This document shows positions 26,301-33,493 of a stretch of DNA of 64,000 nucleotides, in pieces; position 1 is the stretch's first letter, and each line of letters opens with the position of its first letter. The position numbers and the translations under genes are program-made. This DNA is from Nocardia sp. NBC_01327 (GTDB lineage Bacteria; Actinomycetota; Actinomycetes; Mycobacteriales; Mycobacteriaceae): contig NZ_CP108383.1 in the NCBI RefSeq assembly GCF_035958815.1, forward strand, positions 3,534,001 through 3,598,000, written 5' to 3'. The notes under the pieces were generated by a model. That model searched no databases, was not told where the DNA came from, and was given only the letters and a program-made list of their open reading frames with translations.

Positions 26301-26584
26301 GTGTTGTCCTTATCGGTCAGCTTCGTACCCGCAGGCGCCTTGATGACATACGTTCCGCTGACGGCATCGATGCCGAACTGTCCTGACATGCCGGGGAACT
26401 GCTTGTCCAAGATGTCGGTAGCGCGTTCGGACGGTAGCGACGGCATGCTGAATTTGTCGCTCATCGGCTTGCTCAGCAGGCTGCCCCCGACGCCGAGCGT
26501 CACGAGCAGCAGGAGCCACACCGGAAGCACGATCCATTTACGTCTGAACGCGAATTTGCCCCAGCGATAAAGGTATACGGACAC
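23330..26584 (-). CDS. MMPL-family RND transporter with three C-terminal carboxypeptidase-regulatory-like repeats
   Basis: GTG at 26584 with AGGAGA upstream gives 1084 residues. The first 730 residues are a full MMPL exporter: twelve membrane helices in two halves, each after a large extracytoplasmic loop, with proton-relay style motifs (IGIALSIDYALFIVSRY, IGLVFGLAMDYQVFLVTRMREE). A charged linker of about 100 residues follows, then three beta-sandwich repeats, each with an ADGxYT or DEYGRYT turn and a PAGxYT hairpin (CarboxypepD_reg type). MMPL proteins export lipids or drugs in mycolata. The appended repeats are unusual and probably face the cell surface or bind glycans. Confidence 0.88.
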   Translation of the reverse strand: MSVYLYRWGKFAFRRKWIVLPVWLLLLVTLGVGGSLLSKPMSDKFSMPSLPSERATDILDKQFPGMSGQFGIDAVSGTYVIKAPAGTKLTDKDNTAAIDALITDLGNLSVEDGHKRLVTEKDSAALKNPIAVTKAMGCLTDANPAVCAGAPLNVLNKDAPATVAVLTVHFDIASAADISDAERRAAYDVAAPARAHGLTVEIGGAIEQKQKQPSGHSEMIGMGVALVVMVIAFGAIVAAFVPIVTAIVGLGAAMMVISLSTSIIEIPSFTTFLASMIGIALSIDYALFIVSRYKHELRVAESAEEAAGISVGTAGSAVVFAGLTVIVALGALSIVGVNFLTFMGLGGAVAAFFAVLTAITLMPALLGAFGRFLFTPKLPMVARHDPEDDTSVTLGTRVARLIGKRPWAALIIAVAALGALATPALGLQLGLPGENSFPADSTVRQAYDIRTAGFGEGSNGVLTVVADLEKVPAGERDAAVAALRDRLAGFAAMDYVTAPQLSANKLGVMLSGVPKLGPNNQATKDLVRAARDAEGGLTERYGIEYGITGTTAIYADMDHVLLGKIVPYLAIVAGAAFVLLILVFRSILVPFTAALGFLLSMAATFGATVLIFQEGTFGLISDPQPIISFLPIMLIGLVFGLAMDYQVFLVTRMREEYVHGRSPLDAMISGYHHGARVVTSAAIIMISVFGSFLLESDVTAKSMGFALACGVAIDAFVVRMVVVPALLVIMGHRSWWIPQWLNGILPDIDVEGAKLRELRRPLVHLDLPAPVDAEHPAPEQVSAPDWAEQIDGKQIEDEQAGDEQARADHVAARSREAAIARLSEPLAPVDRRTIGGHIRRDDQHPVPAAMLTLISQRGQQVSRTTADGSGSYTLEPPAPGSYVLIVSADGHQPTAVNVTVRNDGAHQLDVTLSGSSEVSGVVRTTTHEPVPDATVSVTDLHGDVAGTAVTAADGTYTCHGMPAGTYTLVAVAARMRPTATTLTVPDSGRLRFDITLAPMAVLSGTVRADGRTVRDARVTVLNLSGDTVGTARTDEYGRYTVTGLPAGEYTVAVRGYSMVTDQVTITGGADHNLRLGFDEYAQVQ

Positions 26585-26803
26585 GAAGGGTTCTCCTAGG
26601 TGGTATCCGGGTGTGCCGATTTCGGGGCCCGTGTACAACACTTTCGCGGCCCGCCACGCATGCGAACAGTTCCCCCGGCCTGCTCTACCGATCTACCGCA
26701 CCGCAAGACTGGTCGATCGATAGAAAGCCGTAAATGGAGGAGTAACCTCAAGTTTCGCGAGTTTACCGCACGGACAACATCATCCAGCACAGCCCGGTCA
26801 GGG

Positions 26804-27484
26804 TCAGTCCGACCGGCGTCGGGTTCTCCGCGCCGCGAGCGCCTCGCCCCACGCCAGCGCGGCCGGCCAATCCGGACCGTTGATCACCGGAACGTGGGGC
26901 GCATGCCGCTGCACAGCCGCGACCAGGTTCCGTCGAGACACCGTCCAACCGTCCATCCGGCGATAGGCCCACCGGATCGTGCCGTCGGCCCCCGGGATGA
27001 GATCGGCGCGCCCCGCACTTCGCAGGTATTGCTCGCTGACCTGCGGCAGGGGCGCGGCAGCGGGACCACCGCTGCGTCTGGTCTGCACCATGCCGCGGGC
27101 CCGCACGCCCACACAGCGGTGCGCGGACTGCCCGTGCCCGTGTTGCCTCCGTTCGGTGAACAGTTCGACCGCGCAGATCTTCGCCCACCGAACGGACTCC
27201 GACATGCCCTCCGCGCCGGGCCCCGCTCCGAAGTAGACCCCCTCGCCGGACACCGCGAGCACAACTTCCCGACGCCACGCCCGGCCGAATTCCCTCAGCC
27301 ACACCAGCGCCACCGCCAAACCCACCACCGCCAGCACGGTGTATCCGACCGCCGAATAGCTGCGGATGACGAGGGCGGCGACCCAGGTGAGCACTAGCGC
27401 CGTGGGCATCAGCATGCCCCGCAAACCGGCGCGCACCACATAGGCGTCGCGACTGAAACGCACGTCATCGCCCATCGTTGTCAT
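26804..27484 (-). CDS. Membrane protein, hypothetical (PH-like domain)
   Basis: From the ATG at 27484 the protein has 226 residues: two membrane helices at about 25-65 followed by a cytoplasmic or outer domain of beta-strands (VVLAVSGEGVYFGAGPG, VRWAKICAVELFTE) that resembles the PH-like domain of actinobacterial membrane proteins. The basic C-terminus (ARRTRRRSD) is typical. Function unknown. It diverges from the NTF2-like gene across 97 bp. Confidence 0.65.
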   Translation of the reverse strand: MTTMGDDVRFSRDAYVVRAGLRGMLMPTALVLTWVAALVIRSYSAVGYTVLAVVGLAVALVWLREFGRAWRREVVLAVSGEGVYFGAGPGAEGMSESVRWAKICAVELFTERRQHGHGQSAHRCVGVRARGMVQTRRSGGPAAAPLPQVSEQYLRSAGRADLIPGADGTIRWAYRRMDGWTVSRRNLVAAVQRHAPHVPVINGPDWPAALAWGEALAARRTRRRSD

Positions 27485-27580
27485 CCCCGCACCACGCAAT
27501 AGTCACCTGCACCGAGTCGCCGCCCACATTCGCGATACTTGTTGCAATCCGGATCGAACCACACGAGGAGCGAGTCAGCC

Positions 27581-28036
27581 ATGAACACCTCGGAAACCGT
27601 CAACTCCCGCATCGTCGACCCGGCCCGCCTCCCGTTCGCGTACGCCGATGCGCTCAACGCCGGAGACGCCGACGCCGTCCTCGCACTGTTCCACCAGGAC
27701 GCGACGATGCGCACCTTCAGCGGCGATATCCTCACCGACCGCGAGGCCCTGCGCGCTGAGGCAATCCAGACGATCGCGGCTCGGGCGCATCTGACCAACA
27801 ACCCCAGGTTCACCCAGATCGGGGCCGACACGGCCCTGACCATCGTCGATTGGAACCTCGAGGCGACCTCACCGGACGGCACCCGCATCTCGCCGACCGG
27901 AACCACAACGGCCGTCGCCCGCCGTTCGCCCGACGGGTCATGGCGATTCGCCATTCTCAACTGTCAAGGGGCAGTTGAGAATGGCGCACTTTCAGCGATC
28001 GAGCCGTCCGCCACCGAGAAGAACGCATCGACGTAG
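27581..28036 (+). CDS. SnoaL/NTF2-like protein
   Basis: GAGGAG upstream supports the ATG at 27581; 151 residues. The cone-shaped NTF2 fold is visible in FAYADALNAGDADAVLALFH and DGSWRFAILN, the last strand. Members are small ligand-binding proteins, isomerases or hydrolases. The last 25 residues are outside the normal fold and cover a long perfect inverted repeat, so the original stop may have lain earlier. Confidence 0.78.
   Translation: MNTSETVNSRIVDPARLPFAYADALNAGDADAVLALFHQDATMRTFSGDILTDREALRAEAIQTIAARAHLTNNPRFTQIGADTALTIVDWNLEATSPDGTRISPTGTTTAVARRSPDGSWRFAILNCQGAVENGALSAIEPSATEKNAST
27949..27986. repeat. Perfect 15-bp inverted repeat with 8-base loop
   Basis: CGCCATTCTCAACTG (27949-27963) is exactly complementary to CAGTTGAGAATGGCG (27972-27986), loop TCAAGGGG. 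It lies inside the last codons of the NTF2-like gene and has no T-run. It could be a terminator or attenuation hairpin, or a protein-binding site. Confidence 0.75.
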
Positions 28037-28217
28037 CAGGTCGAAGTTGGCCCGTCCGTGCATGATTCGATTGATCAGCCGGTATCGCGCATCGCAAGGA
28101 TACGGTGAATCACCCTGCCGCCCGCTGAAGCTGTGTCATGAATTCGTCGTGATGCTGCCGAAATGGGTTCCTGGAGAACGCTTCACCCACCCTGTCTCGA
28201 GCGGCAGGGCATCTGAA

Positions 28218-29000
28218 ATGTTCAGCGCGAGATACGATCGCCGGGTGAAAGCGAACTACGCGGGGGGCGTGTCTGATGTGGAGCCGATCACCGTCGGGGC
28301 GTCTACGTCTTTATTGCTGACCGCCGACTACGGCATCCGGCCATCGCTCAAAATTGTTGCCGCCCATCAGGCGAGGATCCGCGAGTTCGTGCTGACGGTC
28401 GCTCGCTATGAAGTGACAATCGCAGGCGTGAACCCGTTTATATCCTCGGTACTCGCCCCACAGGAATCCAAGGTGCGAGAGAATCTCAACGGGATGCTGG
28501 AGAACGATCATTTCAGCACGCCGCTCCTTCAGTCGTGGCATCTGTACCCGGTCGACCCCTCGGATGACATGCTGTCGATCAGTAGCAGTCTTACCGTCAA
28601 CCCCTGGCAAGAGATCATCACACCGATGCTCGGAACAGGGGGGATTGCCAGTGCCGGAGCCCTTGCGGTCAAGAACGCCAACTCGATTTTGAACTTCGCC
28701 GTGCGGCTGTCCACCCTCCGGGAAGAACGTCTTGCTCGGATCTCGAGTTTGCGGCACGACGCCGTAACCATGCAGTGCGATACCGTCGTCAAAGTTCTGG
28801 GCGAGCTCGACAATGAGGGCAATCAGGTTTTCAAACGGCTCGCGGCAGGGGCACTGCTCAAGGCCACACTCGATCTGCACAATGCGTCGTGGGATCAGTT
28901 CGTCCGCTTCGAAAGCCGGGAGGTCAGCGTCGAAGAGGCCGAGGAGCGGCGGCGCGCCCTGCTGCACCTCGTGAGCTCGAGCGAATCCGATGAGAGTTAG
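28218..29000 (+). CDS. Unrecognised protein with central hydrophobic segment
   Basis: Start uncertain: ATG 28218, GTG 28245 and GTG 28269 are in frame; the last follows a G-run. The 260-residue product has a Gly/Ala-rich stretch (MLGTGGIASAGALAVKNANS) and a long charged C-terminal helix region (REERLARISSLRHDAVTMQC, RFESREVSVEEAEERRRALL). Its codon use and strand continuity look real, but I recognise no family. The N-terminal 90 codons of the open frame upstream of 28218 are not protein-like. Confidence 0.55.
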   Translation: MFSARYDRRVKANYAGGVSDVEPITVGASTSLLLTADYGIRPSLKIVAAHQARIREFVLTVARYEVTIAGVNPFISSVLAPQESKVRENLNGMLENDHFSTPLLQSWHLYPVDPSDDMLSISSSLTVNPWQEIITPMLGTGGIASAGALAVKNANSILNFAVRLSTLREERLARISSLRHDAVTMQCDTVVKVLGELDNEGNQVFKRLAAGALLKATLDLHNASWDQFVRFESREVSVEEAEERRRALLHLVSSSESDES

Positions 29001-29387
29001 CAGCCAGACCCGCTGATCGTGTTCTGTGCGGCGATTGTCAAAGAATCGTCAAACCGGGGTTGGGGGTCTTGCCCGGGGGTGCTTGATGGGGTGATATCCG
29101 AGGTGTGACCTCAACTGTCGGCTCTCGGGGCGCTATGTGCGCTGTGGTCGGGGTTGTCCGGCATCGGGTCGAGCAGGTGCCGTCTGCGTTGGAGCTGTTC
29201 GGGTTCCAGAGTGAGGACGAGCCACCGAGTCCGGTGTAGTCGGTCGTCATTTTTATTGCCGCGCAGTGTATTCGCGCTGCGATGTCGCCGTTCGTGCGAC
29301 GTTCCACCTTTTCTCGCGAGTGTCATCGCGAACCTCTCGTGTGCTTCCGCGCTTCGGCGCGGCCACACCCTTCGCTATCGGAGAGCT
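29001..29387. other. Intergenic stretch before SDR gene
   Basis: No supported gene, RNA or repeat. Open frames here lack ribosome sites. The last 30 bases hold the GGAGAG ribosome site of the SDR gene. Confidence 0.5.
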
Positions 29388-30206
29388 ATGTCCGTACCTG
29401 TGTCCAGTGCCCGCACCGTTCTTGTCACCGGGGCCGATACGCGCCTCGGCTTCGCGACGGCGCAGCGGGTGATCGCCGACGGTGACACCGTTATCGCGCA
29501 CATTCTGGATAAGAACCATGCTGACGAGACGATGCAGCGGTTGCAGTCTGCTGCCCAGCCCGGCCAGATCCACTTGGTGCAGGCCGATTTCGCTAGCTCG
29601 AGCGAGGTCGATGAACTCGGCCGCACGCTGGCGGCGGGGATCACCCGCCTGGACGCACTGATCAATACTGCGGCGATCGCGGCGCCCGAAGCGCGAACCC
29701 ACACCCGTGACGGGCACGAATTGACGTTCCAGGTCAACTATCTCGCACCGCGCAGCCTGACGATGGCGCTGCTTCCCGCGCTCGCGGCGGCGCAGGGGCG
29801 GATGATCGCCGTCACGTCGAAACTGCATACCGCCGGGAACATCGATTACTCGGATCTTGACCGCAAGCGCGGCATCTACACCCCGCTCGCGATCTACGCG
29901 CAGTCCAAGCTGGCGCTCACCATGTTCAGCCGTTCCCTGGCCGAAACGGGACCGGATGGACTGACCTCGCTCAGCGTGCATCCGGCCGATTTCGAGATCG
30001 ACCTGCCGCGACTGCGCAGCCACCGCACCGCACCACTCGACAGCGTCGCAGCCCTGCTGGTCCAGCTCTCCCAGCCCGGCACACCGGTCACGAACGGCGC
30101 CTACTACGAGGGCGCCGAGCCCGCGAACGCCGCAGCGCTGGTCCGCAATTCGCGTGCCCGCGCCCGGCTCGCGGCATGGAGCACCCAGCTCGCGCACACT
30201 GCCTGA
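29388..30206 (+). CDS. Short-chain dehydrogenase/reductase (SDR)
   Basis: ATG at 29388 with GGAGAGCT upstream; 272 residues. Nucleotide motif TVLVTGADTRLGFATAQRV matches the TGxxxGxG signature with Asp and Thr in place of usual Gly, NTAAIA matches NNAG loosely, and the catalytic pair is Y-x3-K in IYAQSKLAL with the Ser in AVTSKLH. The atypical TGADTRLG and NTAA motifs mark it as a divergent SDR. Substrate unknown. Confidence 0.82.
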   Translation: MSVPVSSARTVLVTGADTRLGFATAQRVIADGDTVIAHILDKNHADETMQRLQSAAQPGQIHLVQADFASSSEVDELGRTLAAGITRLDALINTAAIAAPEARTHTRDGHELTFQVNYLAPRSLTMALLPALAAAQGRMIAVTSKLHTAGNIDYSDLDRKRGIYTPLAIYAQSKLALTMFSRSLAETGPDGLTSLSVHPADFEIDLPRLRSHRTAPLDSVAALLVQLSQPGTPVTNGAYYEGAEPANAAALVRNSRARARLAAWSTQLAHTA

Positions 30207-30474
30207 CCTCTTCAGCGATCCACGGCCACCGCTCCTGCCAGGTCTGACTGACCTTCGGCACAGCCGGCGCGGGCAGGGCGAGGTCTGGGTGTGCCGAGGA
30301 CCGGAGCCGCTGCGAATCCGGAAGGATCCGCGGCGGCTTCGTCATTTCGTATAGATCTTGCAAATATGCAGGTCGGCAGCGCCAAGAGTGTGTCAAGGAA
30401 GGTGTTGCCGCCGCTCGGACGCGCCTAACCTGCAGTTCCCGGAGGTTTTTCCGGGTAGCAAGGAGATGGTTCGA

Positions 30475-30897
30475 ATGGCCGGCGATGACGATGACGCGGT
30501 GATGTTGGAGGAGCTGGCAGACCAGCGCCATGTTGTCGAGATCCTCGACCTGCTGTCCGAATCTGGGTGCAATGTCTCGCTGCTGACGAGATTCGTGCCG
30601 GCCCGGAATTCAGAGTTGGCAACGGCTCTTCGCATGATGGCTGCGCATGGCCTCCTGGCGGATGACCGCGGTGGGTCGGACGAGCCTTTGACGATTCCCG
30701 GGACACTCCGACTGACCGCCCGTGGTGAGGCGGCCGCACAAGCGCTGTCGAATCGCGCGAACGCTGACAACCGTGGACAGCACAGCTCGGCCCTGGGACG
30801 AGCGACCGGCCGAGTGCTGACCATGCGCCGGGCGTGGCATCTAAAGGGCCATGCTGGGCATCCGTCACTGGATCGCTGGGGCCACGGCGTCAGCTAG
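30475..30897 (+). CDS. Winged-helix-like protein, hypothetical
   Basis: ATG at 30475 lies 9 bases after AAGGAG; 140 residues. Residues 12-85 read as a winged helix: HVVEILDLLSESGCNVSLLT, then SELATALRMMAAHGLLADDRG and a wing TIPGTLRLTARGEAAAQAL. The last 45 residues are basic and poorly conserved-looking. Probably a DNA-binding protein; no operon partner. Confidence 0.6.
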   Translation: MAGDDDDAVMLEELADQRHVVEILDLLSESGCNVSLLTRFVPARNSELATALRMMAAHGLLADDRGGSDEPLTIPGTLRLTARGEAAAQALSNRANADNRGQHSSALGRATGRVLTMRRAWHLKGHAGHPSLDRWGHGVS

Positions 30898-30926
30898 TGC
30901 CCACTCGCCTCAAGGGCCGAAATGGC

Positions 30927-31169
30927 CTAGGCCCCAATATTTCCGGTGGCCGGTAGCCGTGAGCACCGATACCGGCGCCGTGAGCGCGGCTGTGAACGGC
31001 GCGGCACATCGAACAGATCCGATTGCTCGGTCAGCGATTCCCTGGCGGAGCGTTCGATCATCGCAGCCTGCTCTATCAGCGCCCGCCGGAGGTCCGAATC
31101 ATTTGTGTGCGAGGCGATTTCCGTCAACGCACTGTGTAATTCACGCGGCGGGCCGCCCCGACCAATCAT
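30927..31169 (-). CDS. Small helical protein, hypothetical
   Basis: An 80-residue reading starting inside the end of the upstream small gene (29-bp overlap). The middle is an amphipathic helix region (LHSALTEIASHTNDSDLRRA, LIEQAAMIERSARESL), and the end is Arg-rich. No clear ribosome site, so translation would depend on coupling. Could be a toxin-antitoxin-like or regulatory partner of the gene at 31141; this is inference. Confidence 0.4.
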   Translation of the reverse strand: MIGRGGPPRELHSALTEIASHTNDSDLRRALIEQAAMIERSARESLTEQSDLFDVPRRSQPRSRRRYRCSRLPATGNIGA

Positions 31170-31347
31170 CGTGCTGTCCACGGTGTTCGATCACATCGAT
31201 CAGGCTGTCGATCGCGGCGAGCGAAGACCACTCATCGCGGGCGATGAGGCCGGGGTGCCGATCGGAGCGTGCGATATACGCCCCCTCGGCCGGCGACCAC
31301 TGCACCCGGAACGATGCCAGGCAGACCTCCGTGCCGAAGATGTCCAT
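31141..31347 (-). CDS. Small HicB-like protein, hypothetical
   Basis: ATG at 31347 is preceded by GGGAGG 8 bases upstream; 68 residues. The pattern FRVQWSPAEGAYIARSDRHP then DEWSSLAAIDSLIDVI (strand-strand-helix, with a ligand-loop YIARSD) recalls the partial RNase-H-like fold of HicB antitoxins and related small proteins. No HicA toxin is adjacent, only an unrelated helical ORF downstream. Reads to an upstream ATG at 31371 are possible. Confidence 0.5.
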   Translation of the reverse strand: MDIFGTEVCLASFRVQWSPAEGAYIARSDRHPGLIARDEWSSLAAIDSLIDVIEHRGQHDDWSGRPAA

Positions 31348-31578
31348 ACCCTCTGCCTCCCGTTTCGACATGGCCAGGGCTTCATTGGATATCGCTCCGG
31401 AAGACGTCCTTCGGTTCTTGACGGATCCGCTATCGCTCCGGTCGTGAAATTTCCGAATCCCTGACGGCAGAGGAACATTCGGTCGTCGGGCAGGGTGTAT
31501 GGAAACCGCTAGGGGATATAGCGGAACCGCGAGACTCGCGGGTAATTTTTTCGCTTTACCACCAGTCAAAGGGGGGTC

Positions 31579-32529
31579 GTGGGAACGCCAACGGTAAGTC
31601 AGGTCAAGGCTCTCGATGTGAGTCCGCTACTCAGCCTCGCCGACGAATGGCGAGAGGGTCATCAGGCGGCGAGCGGCCACCAGAGCACCGTCGCATCGAA
31701 TGTCGCTGATTCACAGGACTTCTGGCGCAGCGCCGGCGGCGACACCATGCGAGAGCGGCACGGCAGGACCGACGAGTTCCTGACACATACGATCGACGCG
31801 CTCATGGCGGGCGACAGCGCCGCGCGCGAGGGTCATGCGGCGATCACGGCCAGTCATCAGCAGGCGCAGAACAAGATTCAGGATGCCGAGGACGCCGGAT
31901 ATCGCGTCGACGAGGACGGATCGGTGCATCTGTCCACCGCGCAGCAGCTCTTCTCGGCGGCACTGAGTCCGGTGGCCGGGCTGCTGAGTCTGGGATCCAT
32001 GTCGCGAGGCGCCTCGCAGCACAGCAATATGATCATGTCCGCGCTGGGATCGCTGGGGGACACCCTGGACAGCTCCGCGCACAGCATTACGGGCGCGTTC
32101 CAGGGCTTGGCCTCGCTGACGGGCATCGGCGGAGGACGCCGGCCCGACTACTACACCATCGACTTCGGTGCGTTCTCACCGTGGGGGATCGGCGGCGGTG
32201 GCGTGGTCACGATCACGCGCCAGGGGCATGTCTACGTCGGCCCGCAGATCGGCATCGGGACACCCGGCGATATCGAACTGCCCATGGCGCGGGCGGGCTG
32301 GATCGACGAGGGCACGACTCCTTCGGCCGGTGATATCGACAGCTATGTGCACGGCTGGGGTGTAACCGCGACCGGTCAAGCCGGTCCCGGTGTGCAGGGA
32401 TCCCTCGGCGAAACCTGGGGTGGCGTACCGGATGTCAGCCACGGCAAGGATTTCTCCACGGAGATAGGCGGCGGCGTCGGAACCCCCGGGGCCGCCCTGA
32501 CCGGCAGCTACATGTTCAGGATCTGGTGA
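31579..32529 (+). CDS. ESX/type VII-associated protein with WXG-like N-terminus and Gly-rich C-terminal domain
   Basis: GTG at 31579 follows GGGGGG; 316 residues. The N-terminal about 110 residues are two long helices with FWRSAGGDTMRERHG at the turn, replacing the usual WxG by FWRS, and end in DGYRVDEDGSV-like turn, typical of long ESX substrates. A Gly/Ser-rich hydrophobic linker follows, then a C-terminal domain (about 195-316) of beta strands and glycine loops (GGVVTITRQGHVYVGPQIG) similar in style to polymorphic-toxin C-termini. First of four consecutive genes, the others being a small membrane protein, an EspC-like and a YbaB-like protein. Confidence 0.65.
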   Translation: MGTPTVSQVKALDVSPLLSLADEWREGHQAASGHQSTVASNVADSQDFWRSAGGDTMRERHGRTDEFLTHTIDALMAGDSAAREGHAAITASHQQAQNKIQDAEDAGYRVDEDGSVHLSTAQQLFSAALSPVAGLLSLGSMSRGASQHSNMIMSALGSLGDTLDSSAHSITGAFQGLASLTGIGGGRRPDYYTIDFGAFSPWGIGGGGVVTITRQGHVYVGPQIGIGTPGDIELPMARAGWIDEGTTPSAGDIDSYVHGWGVTATGQAGPGVQGSLGETWGGVPDVSHGKDFSTEIGGGVGTPGAALTGSYMFRIW

Positions 32530-32530
32530 G

Positions 32531-32761
32531 ATGAAATACGTCGGGTACACGGTCTTGATCGTGGTGGGGCTGAGTGTGTCGACGCTCGGGTTGATGCTCG
32601 TACTGAACTTTCGCGATCTGGCCACCCGGCTGGTCGCCTACGGCCGCACGCATTCGCCTTCGAGCCGGGGGTTTTCCACTCTGCCGGGAGGTTTCGCACT
32701 GATCCTGATCGGCCTGCTGATCGTCGTACTGACGTTCGCGAAGATAGTTCAAGGGAGATGA
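32531..32761 (+). CDS. Small two-span membrane protein
   Basis: A 76-residue protein beginning one base after the previous stop. Hydrophobic segments at about 4-25 and 53-70 flank a short polar loop. No family recognised. Its fixed position directly behind a putative secreted effector suggests an immunity or secretion-partner role, by analogy only. The stop overlaps the next start (ATGA). Confidence 0.6.
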   Translation: MKYVGYTVLIVVGLSVSTLGLMLVLNFRDLATRLVAYGRTHSPSSRGFSTLPGGFALILIGLLIVVLTFAKIVQGR

Positions 32762-33066
32762 CAATGGGCGATCGATCAGTCGAGGTGCACCCCGAATCGG
32801 TACTGAAACTCGGCGGCACCTTCGCTGCCGCCGGTAGCGGCATCGGCGACATCACCACGCACACAACGCTGCCCGGCGTCGAGAGCGGCCTGAACGGGAC
32901 CACCGTCCCCGGCGCCTGCCATTTCGGCGCGGGCCTGGGTGCGCTGGCCCTGCAGATCCTCGCGGATCATCTCGGCGAGCTGGGTGAACACTCCGCATCA
33001 GGCGCGGTCGAGTATGTGGAGAACGACTCGCGCAGCGCACAGGATTTCTGCAATCTCCGAGAATGA
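32758..33066 (+). CDS. ESX-associated EspC/DUF2580-like protein
   Basis: A 102-residue protein: VEVHPESVLKLGGTFAAAGS opening helix, GACHFGAGLGALALQILADH second helix, Gly-rich turn between them. This is the layout of the short type VII secretion target family (DUF2580, EspC-like) found beside ESX loci in mycobacteria and nocardiae. It probably pairs with the larger protein at 31579 for export. ATGA overlap on both sides shows tight coupling. Confidence 0.75.
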   Translation: MTMGDRSVEVHPESVLKLGGTFAAAGSGIGDITTHTTLPGVESGLNGTTVPGACHFGAGLGALALQILADHLGELGEHSASGAVEYVENDSRSAQDFCNLRE

Positions 33067-33464
33067 ATTCGCCAGTCGCACAGGAGGATCGGGTGACCGA
33101 ATCACTGTCCACCCGAATGGACCGTCTCGCCGAAGCGGTGACGAACAGCCATGTTTCACTGAAATACGAGGGTATCGCCGTCGACGTCCGGGCGAACGGC
33201 CACATCCTCGCCCTCGATATCGAGGACGAGGCAATTGCCCAAGATCGACGGCTCGGTCCGCTGATCGCCCGGCTGATCAACGAGGCTCGTGACCGCGCGC
33301 AGGCGCAGGTCGAAGACCTGGTGGCAGAGGTCCACGCCGACCCGCGCGTCACGACAATCGTTGAGCAACTGAGTGATACGCCCGCGCACACTCTGTCGCC
33401 CGCCACCCAGGAGCAATGGGACGAGGACTACCCGCATCGCCCCAAGTCGCTGTTCTTCGACTAG
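33063..33464 (+). CDS. YbaB/EbfC-like protein (EspL-type)
   Basis: A 133-residue protein. LSTRMDRLAEAVTNSHVSL then DVRANGHILALDIEDEAI and a long helix (LGPLIARLINEARDRAQAQVED) give the helix-strand-helix layout of YbaB/EbfC. ESX-linked members such as EspL act as chaperone-like partners of secreted proteins rather than nucleoid proteins. Last gene of the four-gene cassette. Confidence 0.75.
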   Translation: MNSPVAQEDRVTESLSTRMDRLAEAVTNSHVSLKYEGIAVDVRANGHILALDIEDEAIAQDRRLGPLIARLINEARDRAQAQVEDLVAEVHADPRVTTIVEQLSDTPAHTLSPATQEQWDEDYPHRPKSLFFD

Positions 33465-33493
33465 TGGATCCCGGCTACTGGTCTTGCATTTTC

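Noticed and set aside
31348..31569. N-terminal extension of the HicB-like ORF up to 31569
   Set aside because: The added residues are Pro/Arg-rich and unlike the core; GGGAGG supports the ATG at 31347.
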